Shown here: piece after piece, positions 26,335 to 34,719 of the stretch | Layout of the letters: each line of letters begins with the position of its first letter | Position numbering within the stretch: position 1 is the first letter of the stretch | Source of the DNA: Gaiellasilicea sp963784895 | GTDB taxonomy: Bacteria > Actinomycetota > Thermoleophilia > Gaiellales > Gaiellaceae | NCBI GenBank assembly: GCA_963784895.1 | Contig: CAWATM010000002.1 | Location: 62,001 to 126,000 of the forward strand | Reading direction: 5' to 3' | DNA length: 64,000 bases | Notes under the pieces: model-generated | Told to the model about the DNA's origin: nothing | Databases searched by the model: none | What the model saw: only the letters and a program-made list of their open reading frames with translations | Made by a program: the position numbers and the translations under genes

Positions 26335-27617
26335 TGCCAGCTGCGCGGAGCCTCCGGGAGTTGCCACAGGCGGCGGTCGGCCGGCCGGCACCGTTCCGGC
26401 TCGGAGCGCCGGCCTACCTCGCGGCGCTCGCCGGCTGGTTGGCCGCATCGGCCCTGCTCGTCGCGGCGGCGCCGGAGCTCGCGCGCACGTCCGTCTCCGG
26501 AGCAGCCGCCGTCGGCGCCGCACACGCCGTCGGGCTCGTCTTCTTCCCGTTCGCCGTCGCCGCAGCCGTCTGGCAGCTGCTGCCGGTGATGCTGAGGAAC
26601 GATCCGCCGCGGCCGGAACGCCGGTGGCTCGCGCTCGGCTTGCTCACGGCAGGCGCACCACTCGCAGTCGCAGTCGCGACCGATCGGGATCGGCTCGCAT
26701 CCGTGGCCGCAGTCGTGCTCGGCGCGGGCCTGGTGGTGCTCCTGCTCGAGGTCGCCTCGCTCGTCCGCGGCGCGCCGCGCGGCCGGACTCTGGTCGTCAG
26801 CAGGCCGGCGGTCGTCCTCGCGGCCGCACACGCCGCCACGGCGTTCGCGCTCGGCGTCGTCGTGCTCGTCGACAGCGGGCCGGAGCCGATCGGTGTCCCC
26901 TACGAGCGGCTGTTGCTCGTCCACCTCGCGCTGGCGCTGGTCGGCTGGCTGACGGTGCTGATCGCCGCGGTCGGACGGACGCTCGTGCCGATGCTCGGCC
27001 TGGCCGCGGCCGAGCGGCCACGGACCGCACCGTTACCCGAGCTCGGGCTCGCGGGCGGGCTCTGGGTCTTCGTCGCCGGCGTCGTCGCCGAGTCCGATCT
27101 CCTCCTTGCTGCCGGCGTCCTCGCGATGGCCACCGCGCTCGCGGTGCCCGCCCGCAGCTTCCTCCGCGTCGCCCGCTCCGGGAAGATCGGCGTGCGGGAG
27201 GGGCCGGTCGCGCACGTCGCGGTCGGGCTCGTGTTCGTGTACGAAGCGGCCGCCGTCGCTCTCGCCGCCGCCGCCGGCTCGATCTCCGACCGGCGCGCTG
27301 CGGTGACGGCGGTACTCCTGCTCGGGCTCGGCTGGGCCGTCGGTGTCATCGTCGGGCACCTGGGCAAGCTGATCTCGCTCTCGGGCTGGGGCTCGTGGCC
27401 GCCGGGGCCGAGACCGCGCCAGGAGGCGCTCTACCCGCGCCGCGGCTGGCAGGCGGAGACACTCGTGTTCGCGCTCGGCGCGCAGGTACTCGCGCTCGGC
27501 GTGCTCGCCGAGTCGGAGGCGATTGCGCGCGCCGGCGCGATCGCGCTCTTGGGCGCCGCGGGAGTCGCGGTTGGGTGCGTGGCGGAGACGATCAGGCGCG
27601 TCGTCGCTCGGCGCTGA
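26334..27617 (+). CDS. polytopic membrane protein, distantly like heme-copper oxidase subunit I
   Basis: 427 residues from GTG at 26334, overlapping the M24 stop by one base (TAGTG). About 11-12 transmembrane segments. His residues sit in hydrophobic contexts: AHAVGLVFFPFAVAAAVWQL, LLVHLALALVGWLTVLIA then GRTLVPMLGLA, VAHVAVGLVFVYEAA, and VGHLGKLISLSGWGSW. The HxxLxLxGW...PM pattern resembles the haem-ligand helices of COX1/CcoN/NnrS-like proteins found in Actinobacteria. Haem binding is inferred, not shown. No oxidase subunit II or cytochrome gene is adjacent. Confidence 0.55.
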   Translation: MPAARSLRELPQAAVGRPAPFRLGAPAYLAALAGWLAASALLVAAAPELARTSVSGAAAVGAAHAVGLVFFPFAVAAAVWQLLPVMLRNDPPRPERRWLALGLLTAGAPLAVAVATDRDRLASVAAVVLGAGLVVLLLEVASLVRGAPRGRTLVVSRPAVVLAAAHAATAFALGVVVLVDSGPEPIGVPYERLLLVHLALALVGWLTVLIAAVGRTLVPMLGLAAAERPRTAPLPELGLAGGLWVFVAGVVAESDLLLAAGVLAMATALAVPARSFLRVARSGKIGVREGPVAHVAVGLVFVYEAAAVALAAAAGSISDRRAAVTAVLLLGLGWAVGVIVGHLGKLISLSGWGSWPPGPRPRQEALYPRRGWQAETLVFALGAQVLALGVLAESEAIARAGAIALLGAAGVAVGCVAETIRRVVARR

Positions 27618-28134
27618 CGGCGCCCGACGCCCACTCGGCCCACTCCAGCCGTGCCCGCGTCGTGCGCAGGCCGAGCTCGAGCGCGATCCGGTAGGCCCGC
27701 GTCTTCGGGTTGTCCGGATCCTCCTGCGCCGCGATCTGCTCGAACTCCACCAGCGTCGCTCGCGCGCGCTCGGCCTCGCCGCGCAGGTACGCCTCGCCCT
27801 CCTCCGGCTCGAGGAGCCAGAGGAAGAAGAGCCGCAGCGACGCCTCGTCCCGAACCGTCCGCGACGGTGCCGTCTCCCGCAGCCAGCGGCGCACCTCCTC
27901 GAGGCCGGTGTCGGTGATCTCGTAGACGCGGCCGCCGCGCGGGGCCGCCGCGCTCTCGCTGATCAGACCCGCCTCGCGAAGCTTGGCCAGCTCGGGATAG
28001 ACCTGGCTGTGGCTCGCCGGCCAGGTGTACGCGATCGACTGCGCGAGGTGCTTGACGAGCGCGTAGCCGGTGCGCGGTCCTTCCGCGAGCACGCCGAGCA
28101 GCGCGTGGGCGAGCGTACGTGTCAAAGTTGACAT
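27592..28134 (-). CDS. PadR family transcriptional regulator
   Basis: 180 residues. N-terminal winged helix typical of PadR: LAHALLGVLAEGPRTGYALV, SHSQVYPELAKLREAGLIS, RGGRVYEITDTGLEEVRRWL; C-terminal helical dimerisation part (Vir_act_alpha_C type). It is divergent from the secreted hydrolase (30 nt apart), which is its likely target along with itself. Overlaps the convergent membrane gene by 26 nt. Confidence 0.9.
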   Translation of the reverse strand: MSTLTRTLAHALLGVLAEGPRTGYALVKHLAQSIAYTWPASHSQVYPELAKLREAGLISESAAAPRGGRVYEITDTGLEEVRRWLRETAPSRTVRDEASLRLFFLWLLEPEEGEAYLRGEAERARATLVEFEQIAAQEDPDNPKTRAYRIALELGLRTTRARLEWAEWASGAVSAERRRA

Positions 28135-28163
28135 GTCATAGCAGCCCTGGTAGACGTTGTGCG

Positions 28164-28880
28164 ATGAGACGCCTCCTGCTCCTCGCGGCCCTGGTCGCGG
28201 TCGCGGCCTCCTCGGCGGGCGCTGCGCCGCAGCCGGCGGAGCACGACTGCGTGCGCGGCGGCGAGCTCTTCTTCGACGCCGCTGACGGGACGAAGCTCGT
28301 CGGCCACCGCTTCGGCAAGGGGACGACTGCCGTGATCCTCACGCACCAGTCCGAGGGCGACCTCTGCGACTGGCTCCCATACGCGAAGCGGCTGGCGGCG
28401 CGCGGGTACTTCGTCTTCCCGATCGACTTCCGCGGCTATGGCTTCTCCGACGTGCCCGCTGCGGGGCCGTACCGGTACGCACAGGACATCGCGGCCGCAA
28501 CGAAGGCGCTGCGGAAGCTCGGCAAGCGCAAGATCTTCGTCGTCGGCGCCTCGATGGGCGGGATCGCCGCCGTCGTCGCCGGCGCGAACGTGTCGCCGCC
28601 GCTCGCCGGCGTCGTCAGCATCTCCTCACCGGCGCGCTACCGCGGGATGGACGGCGTCAAGGCAGGCCCGCGGCTCCGCGTCCCCGTGCTCTACCTCGCG
28701 GCGACCGCGGACGACAACGGCGGCTACGACTTCTCGAAGGACGCCGAGGCGATGTTCGCGAAGACGGCCGCGAAGGACAAGCGGCTCGAGCTGCTGCCGG
28801 GCGCCGCGCACGGCATCGGCCTGATGGCGAGCTCACCGCGGGCGAAGGCACTCGTCGAGCGCTTCCTCAAAGGACACTAG
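28164..28880 (+). CDS. secreted alpha/beta hydrolase
   Basis: 238 residues from ATG at 28164. Signal peptide MRRLLLLAALVAVAASSAGA. Alpha/beta hydrolase marks: AVILTHQSEGDLCDW oxyanion region, DFRGYGFSD, nucleophile elbow VVGASMGGIAA, and catalytic His in LLPGAAHGIGL. Esterase or lipase-like; the substrate is unknown. Followed 4 nt later by the double-hairpin repeat. Confidence 0.85.
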   Translation: MRRLLLLAALVAVAASSAGAAPQPAEHDCVRGGELFFDAADGTKLVGHRFGKGTTAVILTHQSEGDLCDWLPYAKRLAARGYFVFPIDFRGYGFSDVPAAGPYRYAQDIAAATKALRKLGKRKIFVVGASMGGIAAVVAGANVSPPLAGVVSISSPARYRGMDGVKAGPRLRVPVLYLAATADDNGGYDFSKDAEAMFAKTAAKDKRLELLPGAAHGIGLMASSPRAKALVERFLKGH

Positions 28881-28883
28881 ACC

Positions 28884-28946
28884 GGACGCCGCAGGCGTCC
28901 CTTCAGGGGTCTGCGCGATGGGCATCCGCTTTCGCGGATGCCCATC
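28884..28946 (+). repeat. double-hairpin repeat, copy A
   Basis: Hairpin 1: GGACGCC (28884-28890), loop GCA, GGCGTCC (28894-28900). Linker CTTCAGGGGTCT (28901-28912). Hairpin 2: 13-bp stem 28917-28929 with 28934-28946, loop TTTC, core GCATCCGC/GCGGATGC. Copy B at 57683-57747 has the same parts, the same linker, and different but still complementary stems. Copy A lies between convergent genes and probably also stops transcription. Confidence 0.75.
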
Positions 28947-28953
28947 TGCCGAT

Positions 28954-29145
28954 TTACGACAGTGCGCTTCTCACCTTCGAGGGCGAGGCGGTCGCCGCGT
29001 CGAGCCGGTCCGCGGTGCGCCGGAGGGTGCGCGCAAGTCGTGTGCGGGCCGGGCTCGACGGGACGAGCCGGTGCACGGCAGCGGCGGCCAGCCGGTCCTG
29101 CTGCCGATCGTGAGTCAGTTGGGAAAGCGTGGGAGCGGGGTACAT
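28954..29145 (-). CDS. small basic helical protein
   Basis: 63 residues from ATG at 29145. Starts MYPAPTLSQLTHDRQQDRL and continues with a basic amphipathic region (TRLARTLRRTADRLDA). Short helical proteins of this sort are common in Actinobacteria but have no known function. It is divergent from the ArsR-type gene and faces the same operator. Confidence 0.45.
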   Translation of the reverse strand: MYPAPTLSQLTHDRQQDRLAAAAVHRLVPSSPARTRLARTLRRTADRLDAATASPSKVRSALS

Positions 29146-29178
29146 GGCGGGCTCCAGACGTGTTCGACATGCTTGATC

Positions 29179-29198
29179 TGTTCGAAAGTTATCGAACA
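29179..29198. promoter_or_regulatory. operator palindrome between small gene and ArsR gene
   Basis: TGTTCGA (29179-29185), 6-nt spacer, TCGAACA (29192-29198): perfect 7-bp arms. A further half-site TGTTCGA begins at 29161. It lies upstream of the -35 of the ArsR-type gene, so the regulator probably binds here and controls both directions. Confidence 0.5.
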
Positions 29199-29208
29199 CC
29201 GATCGCCC

Positions 29209-29237
29209 TTGTCAAGCCTTCTCTTTGCGAGTACGCT
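29209..29237 (+). promoter_or_regulatory. promoter of the ArsR-type regulator gene
   Basis: TTGTCA (29209-29214) and TACGCT (29232-29237) with an exact 17-nt spacer; the ATG follows 11 nt later. Confidence 0.55.
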
Positions 29238-29248
29238 GGAGTCGTTCC

Positions 29249-30349
29249 ATGGCTGTCGAACGGAACAAGCGCGCTCCGGTGCTCGATCTCTCCCGCCCGA
29301 CGGCGGTCGCGATCGAGATCGAGGTCGCCGAGGCGGCGGAGGTGCTGATGAGCATCTGCGCCGTGGCCGACGTCTCCGACCACGACACGTTCGACCTCGG
29401 GGCAGAGTGGCTGCAGGAGCGGCTCGAGTCGGTGCCGGACGACCTCCGCGAGGGCGTCCTGGGGATGCGGCTCGGCGACATGAAGGTGGCCGCACACCTG
29501 CTCGGGATCGTCTACGAGACGCCGAAGCCGCGGTCGTTCGCAGCCTTCATGGAGCGGCTCGAGGCGATCGACCCGGTCGAGCTGAAGCTGCACCTCTTCG
29601 GGCACTACGACACCTCCACGACCCACGTCGCACCTGACCTCGTCGAGGCGGCGGCCGGGGGCGACGCGGCCGCGATCGAGCGGGTGCTCGAGGAGCTCGC
29701 GGAGTGGTCGGACAAGGCTGAGCTCTACCGCAGCCTGCTGCAGATGGACGGCTCCGAGGTGAAGACGAGGCTCGTCGACGTGCTGCCGCGCTGGTACGAG
29801 CACGTCTTCGCGCCGTGCGAGCAGGAGTGGCGCGAGGCGGCGGAACGGGACGCGGAGGCGAAACGCGCGCTCGCGAAGCGCCACTCGCCGGAGCAGCTCG
29901 TCGAGCTCGCCACCCGCGGCTACCAGTACACGCCGCCCGCCGCGATCCGCACGATCGCCTTCTTCCCCAGCTGGTTCATGCGCCCGTGGGTGATCCTCTG
30001 GGAGCACAAGAGCACGAAGATCTTCTGCTACCCGATCGCGCCGGCGGCCGAGGAGGGCGCTGCCCCTGCCGAGGTCGCACGGGTCTACAAGGCGCTCGGC
30101 GACGAGGGGCGGCTGAAGCTGCTGCGGCGGCTCAACGACGGGCCGATGAAGCTGAGCGAGGCGGCGGCCGAGCTCGGCGTCGCCAAGTCGACGGCGCACC
30201 ACCACCTCGCGATCCTGCGCCAGGCCGGTTTCGTGACGATCCGGGACGAGGACGAGAACGTCTACAGCCTGCGCCTCGACCTGCCGCAGACGGGCGACCT
30301 GCTGACCGCCTACCTCGGCGGCTCGAGGTCCTCCGCGACGACCGCGTAG
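29249..30349 (+). CDS. ArsR-type winged-helix regulator with large N-terminal domain
   Basis: 366 residues from ATG at 29249. About 265 N-terminal residues of an uncharacterised helical domain (ICAVADVSDHDTFDLGAEWL, FAAFMERLEAIDPVELKLHL) precede an ArsR/HTH_20 winged helix: VARVYKALGDEGRLKLLRRL, MKLSEAAAELGVAKSTAHHH, ILRQAGFVTIRDEDENVYSL. The N-terminal part probably senses a ligand or mediates dimerisation. The TTCGAA-type palindrome upstream is the likely autoregulatory operator. Confidence 0.85.
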   Translation: MAVERNKRAPVLDLSRPTAVAIEIEVAEAAEVLMSICAVADVSDHDTFDLGAEWLQERLESVPDDLREGVLGMRLGDMKVAAHLLGIVYETPKPRSFAAFMERLEAIDPVELKLHLFGHYDTSTTHVAPDLVEAAAGGDAAAIERVLEELAEWSDKAELYRSLLQMDGSEVKTRLVDVLPRWYEHVFAPCEQEWREAAERDAEAKRALAKRHSPEQLVELATRGYQYTPPAAIRTIAFFPSWFMRPWVILWEHKSTKIFCYPIAPAAEEGAAPAEVARVYKALGDEGRLKLLRRLNDGPMKLSEAAAELGVAKSTAHHHLAILRQAGFVTIRDEDENVYSLRLDLPQTGDLLTAYLGGSRSSATTA

Positions 30350-30816
30350 AGGACGCCGTCGACCCAGCCGTCGCCGTGGCGGTACGCCCGCCGCTTGACG
30401 CCCTCGCGCACGAAGCCCGCCCGCTCGGCGTGGCGCTGCGCGCGTTCGTTGAATCCGTAGACCTCGAGCTCGATCCGGTGGAAACCGCGCTCGTGGATCA
30501 GATGCCGTTGGAAGAGCCGGGCGGCCTCGTCGGCCAGGCGGCGGCCGCGGAAGTCCGGGTGGACAGCCAGCCCGCCGACATGGACGATCGCGCTGCGGCG
30601 ATTCTGGAGCTCCCAGGCCATCGCACCGGCGGGACGACCGTCGAGCTCCACCACCATGACGCCGCCCCGCTCGGGATCGCGCTCCACCTTCGCGATCACA
30701 CCCTCGCGGTCGTACGAGCCGCCGGCGGCGAGGTAGGGCCGCACGTCCTCGTCGGCGTAGAGCGCGACGAGGAAGTCGACGTCTGCAGTGCCGGCCGGCC
30801 GGATCGAAACGGTCAT
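30310..30816 (-). CDS. GNAT family N-acetyltransferase
   Basis: 168 residues. SIRPAGTADVDFLVALYADE start, acetyl-CoA binding GLAVHPDFRGRRLADEAARL, then HRIELEVYGFNERAQRHAER and GFVREGVKRRAYRHGDGW, the RimJ/RimL-like subgroup. It would acetylate an amine, protein N-terminus or antibiotic. ATGA overlap with the upstream EamA gene, so it is translated as part of that operon. Its 3' end overlaps the convergent regulator by 40 nt. Confidence 0.9.
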   Translation of the reverse strand: MTVSIRPAGTADVDFLVALYADEDVRPYLAAGGSYDREGVIAKVERDPERGGVMVVELDGRPAGAMAWELQNRRSAIVHVGGLAVHPDFRGRRLADEAARLFQRHLIHERGFHRIELEVYGFNERAQRHAERAGFVREGVKRRAYRHGDGWVDGVLYAVVAEDLEPPR

Positions 30817-31721
30817 GGGCGCGAGCCGGCAGTGGCGGCTTCGCGCCGCGGCAGCCGGACGGCGCCGGAGGCGAGCGCGACGCCGGCGAGGATCAGCGCC
30901 AACCCGCCGAGCGTCGCCGCGGTGATCTGCTCGTCGAGGATCAGCGCGCCGTAGAGGAGCGCGAAGCCCGGCATCAGATAGGTGACGAGCGAGAGCCGCG
31001 ACGAGCCGTGCAGGGCGAGCATGCGGAAGAGGATCAACTGTGCGAGCGCGGTCCCGAGCAGCGCGAGTGCGAGAATCGACGCGGTCGCCTCGAGCGACGG
31101 CACCGAGCCGGGCAGCTGGAAGAGCGCGAACGGCGTCAGGATCAGACCGCCGGCGAGCATCGAGCCTGCCGCCAGCACCGGCCCGGCGGTCCCGGAGACA
31201 GCCCGCTGGCCGTAGATGCCGGCGGACGCGTACGACAGCGACGAGAGGACGACGGCAAAGGCGCCGAGGATCGCCAGGTTGCCGCCCTCGGGGTGGATCC
31301 CGGTGACGACGGCGACGCCGACAATCCCGATCGCGAGGCCGAGCGCCCGCACCCGCGTCAGCCGCTCGTGCGGCAGGAAGCGCAGGATCAGGAGCGCGTT
31401 GAAGATCGGCACCGACGCCTGCACGACGGCCGCGAGCCCGGAGTCGATGTACTGCTCGCCCCACGCGATCAGCCAGAAGGGAAGCGCCGCGTTGAGGACG
31501 CCGAGCACGAGGCAGTGCCGCCACGCGGCGCGCAGCTCGGCGAACGCACTCTCGCGGCCCAGCCGCCAGACGATGTAGCCGAGCAGCACGGCGGCGGCGA
31601 GCAGCGTCCGGAACGCCATCATCGGCGCGGGCTCGACCTCGTCGACCGCAACCTTGATGAAGAGGTACGAGGCGCCCCAGACGGCAGCCAGTGTCAGCAG
31701 CATCGGCCAGTAGCGGTTCAT
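30813..31721 (-). CDS. EamA/DMT-type permease
   Basis: 302 residues, ten transmembrane segments in two EamA repeats: YWPMLLTLAAVWGASYLFIK at the start and SRLSLVTYLMPGFALLYGAL near the end. Drug/metabolite transporter superfamily, probably a metabolite exporter. Middle gene of a three-gene leftward operon with ATGA overlaps on both sides (EamA, EamA, GNAT). Confidence 0.88.
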   Translation of the reverse strand: MNRYWPMLLTLAAVWGASYLFIKVAVDEVEPAPMMAFRTLLAAAVLLGYIVWRLGRESAFAELRAAWRHCLVLGVLNAALPFWLIAWGEQYIDSGLAAVVQASVPIFNALLILRFLPHERLTRVRALGLAIGIVGVAVVTGIHPEGGNLAILGAFAVVLSSLSYASAGIYGQRAVSGTAGPVLAAGSMLAGGLILTPFALFQLPGSVPSLEATASILALALLGTALAQLILFRMLALHGSSRLSLVTYLMPGFALLYGALILDEQITAATLGGLALILAGVALASGAVRLPRREAATAGSRP

Positions 31722-32578
31722 CGCTTCACCGTACCCGTGCCCATGGCGACCCCCGCCAGCACCAGCACCAACCCCGCGAGCGCGAGCACGGTCACCTGCT
31801 CGTCGAGGAAGACGGCGCCGTAGACGAGCGCCAGCGAGGGCACGAGATAGGTGACCAGCACCGCCTTCGAGGCGCCCGCGCCGGCGATCAGCCCGAAGTA
31901 GAGGAGGTAGCCGACGCCGGTGGCCGCGACGCCGAGGTAGAGCACCGCCAGCGTCGCCTCCCAGCCGAACGAGCTCGCCTGCGCGAGCCCGGGCGGGAGC
32001 ACGAAGGCCGTCGACCAGACGAGCGCGCCGAAGGCGACGAGGGAGGGCGGCAGCCCGGCGAAGCGGCGTCCCGCGTAGAGCCCGCCGATGCCGTAGCAGG
32101 CGGATGCGGCGACGACCGCGAGCCCGCCGACGACCGCCCGCTCGCCGCCCGAGAGCTCGAAGCCGACGAGCAGAACGACGCCGGTGAAGCCGACCACGAT
32201 TCCGACGAGGCGGAGCCCGGTCGCGCGCTGGCTGTGGTCGTAGGCGATTGCGAAGAGGGCGGTGAAGAGCGGCGCGGAGGCGTTCAGGATCGACGCGAGC
32301 CCCGAGTCGATGTACTGCTGGCCCCAGGCGATCAGGAAGAACGGCACGGCCGTGTTCGCGAGGCCGAGCAGGGCAAGCGGCCAGAGCACGGGCCGCAGCG
32401 GCGAGAGCCGCCGGCCGGTGGCGGCGATGTAGACGGCCAGGGCGGCGGCGCCCGAGGCCATCCGCAGCAGGATCAGGGTCGACGGCTCGAGATCGCGGAG
32501 AGCGATCTCGATGAACATGAACGATGAGCCCCAGATCGCCGCCAGCGCCAGCAGCATGATCAGGTGGCGCCGGCCCAT
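31718..32578 (-). CDS. EamA/DMT-type permease
   Basis: 286 residues from ATG at 32578, which has GGAAGGGG just upstream; an in-frame ATG at 32617 is the alternative. Two EamA repeats (LIMLLALAAIWGSSFMFIEI; KAVLVTYLVPSLALVYGAVF). About 40% identical in appearance to its downstream neighbour, so probably a tandem duplication or heterodimeric pair. Divergent from purL. Confidence 0.87.
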   Translation of the reverse strand: MGRRHLIMLLALAAIWGSSFMFIEIALRDLEPSTLILLRMASGAAALAVYIAATGRRLSPLRPVLWPLALLGLANTAVPFFLIAWGQQYIDSGLASILNASAPLFTALFAIAYDHSQRATGLRLVGIVVGFTGVVLLVGFELSGGERAVVGGLAVVAASACYGIGGLYAGRRFAGLPPSLVAFGALVWSTAFVLPPGLAQASSFGWEATLAVLYLGVAATGVGYLLYFGLIAGAGASKAVLVTYLVPSLALVYGAVFLDEQVTVLALAGLVLVLAGVAMGTGTVKR

Positions 32579-32618
32579 GACCCCTTCCAACGCGGCGGCC
32601 TCCGTCGGGCTTCCCATC

Positions 32619-32624
32619 TACACT
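32619..32624 (+). promoter_or_regulatory. -10 hexamer TACACT of purL
   Basis: TACACT ends 7 nt before CTG at 32632, the same distance seen before the GTG of purB. It supports CTG 32632 as a leaderless, non-AUG start. Confidence 0.4.
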
Positions 32625-32631
32625 GAACCAC

Positions 32632-34719
32632 CTGACCGAGGTCGCCGCTCAGCCCATTCACCGCGCACTCGGCCTCACGGACGGGGAGCTCGACCGGATC
32701 GTGGAGCTGCTCGCGCGCGAGCCGAACCACTTCGAGCTGGCGGTCTTCTCGCTGCTGTGGTCGGAGCACTGCGGCTACAAGCATTCGGCCCTCCTCCTGA
32801 AACGGCTCCCCTCGGAAGGGAAACGCGTCCTGCAGGGCCCCGGTGAGAACGCGGGCGTGCTCGACCTCGGCGAGGGCGAGGCGGTCTGCTTCAAGGTCGA
32901 GAGCCACAACCACCCGTCCGCGGTCGAGCCGTTCCAGGGCGCGGCGACCGGCGTCGGCGGGATCCTCCGCGACATCATCGCGATGGGCGCGCGGCCAATT
33001 GCGCTGCTGGACGGACTCCGCTTCGCGCCCGGCGACCCGCGCTTCGACCGTGCCGTCGCCGGGATCGGCGCCTACGGCAACTCGGTCGGCGTCCCCACCG
33101 TCGGCGGCGAAGCGGTCTTCGACGAGGCCTATCGCGACAACGTGCTCGTGAACGCGATGTGCGTCGGTCTGCTGCCGGCCGACCGGATCGCGCGGGCGGG
33201 TGCGACAGGTCCCGGCAACCTCGTCGTCGTCTACGGCGCCACGACCGGGCGTGACGGGATCGGCGGCGCCTCGGTGCTCGCGAGCCAGGAGCTCGGCGAG
33301 GACGACGCCGACAAGCGGCCGACGGTCCAGGTCGGCGATCCGTTCCTGGGCAAGAAGCTGATCGAGGTCTCGGTCGAGCTCGTCGAGTCCGGGCTGGTCG
33401 AGTCACTGCAGGACTGCGGCGCCGCCGGCCTCGCGTCCTCGCTCTCCGAGATGGCGCGCGAGTGCGGGATCGACCTCCGGCTCGACCGGGTGCCGCTGCG
33501 CGAGGACGCGATGGAGCCGTGGGAGGTGATGATCTCCGAGAGCCAGGAGCGAATGGTTGCGGTCGTCCGCCCACAGATGCTCGAGCACGTGCTCGCGGTC
33601 TGCGAGCGCTGGGAGCTCCACCACGCCGTCGTCGGTGAGGTGACGGACACCGGTCTCCTGCGCGCACTCTGGGAGGACGAGGTCGTCGGCGAGATCCCGG
33701 CGCGGTTCCTCACGGACGAGTGCCCGCGCTACCGCGTCGAGCCGAAGCGGCGCGAGGATCGTGCTTCGGAAACACAACGTCCCCTCGACGCGCCCCCGCA
33801 CGCCGAAGCGCTCGTCGAGCTGCTCGGATCCGAGAACGTCCGCAGCCGGGCCTCGATCTACCGACGCTACGACCATCTCGTCGGCTCCCGCACGGTGCGC
33901 CGGCCTGGCCTCGACGCGTCCGTGCTGCGGCTGCGGCCCGGCTACCGCGGCCTCGCGGTCTCGCTCGACGGCACCGGCCGGATGGGGCGGCTCGACCCGC
34001 GCACCGGCGGCCGGCTCGCCGTGCTCGAGGCGGCGAGGAACGTCGCCTGCACCGGCGCCGAGCCGCTCGGGCTCACCGACTGCCTCAACTTCGGCAACCC
34101 CGAGAAGGGCGCGATCGCGTGGGAGCTCGTCGAATCGATCGAGGGGATGGCCGAGGCCTGCGAGGCGCTGCGGATCCCGATCGTCTCCGGCAACGTCTCG
34201 CTCTACAACGAGACCGACGGGCGGGCGATCGACCCGACCCCGGTCGTCGGCTGCGTCGGCCTGCTCGAGGACGTGCGCGACGTCCCGTCTCGCTGGCGCG
34301 AGGGGGACGTGATCCTGCTGGCCGGCGCCTCGCCCGTGGCGCTGGCCGGCTCCGAATATCAGGCGCGCTTCGGCGAGGTCGGCGGCCGCCCGGCCCGGCT
34401 CGACCTCGCAGCAGAGGCCGCGCTCGTCGAGTTCCTCTGGCGCGCTGCCCCAGGCTGCTCGCTCGTGCACGACGTGGCGCTCGGCGGGCTCGCAGTCGCG
34501 CTCGCGAAGGCAGCGCTCCACTCCGGGATCGGCGCCGAGGTGACGCTGCCAGACGATCCGCGCGCCTGGTTCGGCGAAGGCGGCGGCCAGGCGGTGCTCG
34601 CCTGCGCGCCCGACGAGGCCAAGCAGCTCGGCGGCGTGCCGGTTCGGAGGCTTGGTGTCGCCGGCGGCGAGACCGTGCTCGGGGTCGAGCTGAACGAGTT
34701 GAAGGAGGCGCACGGCTAG
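32632..34719 (+). CDS. purL: FGAM synthase large subunit PurL (small type)
   Basis: About 695 residues, the short PurL form that works with PurS and PurQ. Conserved N-terminus HRALGLTDGELDRIVELL, REPNHFELAVFSLLWSEHCG, KVESHNHPSAVEPFQGAATG, DCGAAGLASSLSEMA, and CLNFGNPEKGAIAWEL. No ATG, GTG or TTG lies before the conserved N-terminus; the first in-frame GTG (32701) would remove it. CTG at 32632 or 32623 is therefore the likely start. ATP-dependent amidation of FGAR. purF follows with adjacent stop and start (TAGATG). Confidence 0.95.
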   Translation: MTEVAAQPIHRALGLTDGELDRIVELLAREPNHFELAVFSLLWSEHCGYKHSALLLKRLPSEGKRVLQGPGENAGVLDLGEGEAVCFKVESHNHPSAVEPFQGAATGVGGILRDIIAMGARPIALLDGLRFAPGDPRFDRAVAGIGAYGNSVGVPTVGGEAVFDEAYRDNVLVNAMCVGLLPADRIARAGATGPGNLVVVYGATTGRDGIGGASVLASQELGEDDADKRPTVQVGDPFLGKKLIEVSVELVESGLVESLQDCGAAGLASSLSEMARECGIDLRLDRVPLREDAMEPWEVMISESQERMVAVVRPQMLEHVLAVCERWELHHAVVGEVTDTGLLRALWEDEVVGEIPARFLTDECPRYRVEPKRREDRASETQRPLDAPPHAEALVELLGSENVRSRASIYRRYDHLVGSRTVRRPGLDASVLRLRPGYRGLAVSLDGTGRMGRLDPRTGGRLAVLEAARNVACTGAEPLGLTDCLNFGNPEKGAIAWELVESIEGMAEACEALRIPIVSGNVSLYNETDGRAIDPTPVVGCVGLLEDVRDVPSRWREGDVILLAGASPVALAGSEYQARFGEVGGRPARLDLAAEAALVEFLWRAAPGCSLVHDVALGGLAVALAKAALHSGIGAEVTLPDDPRAWFGEGGGQAVLACAPDEAKQLGGVPVRRLGVAGGETVLGVELNELKEAHG

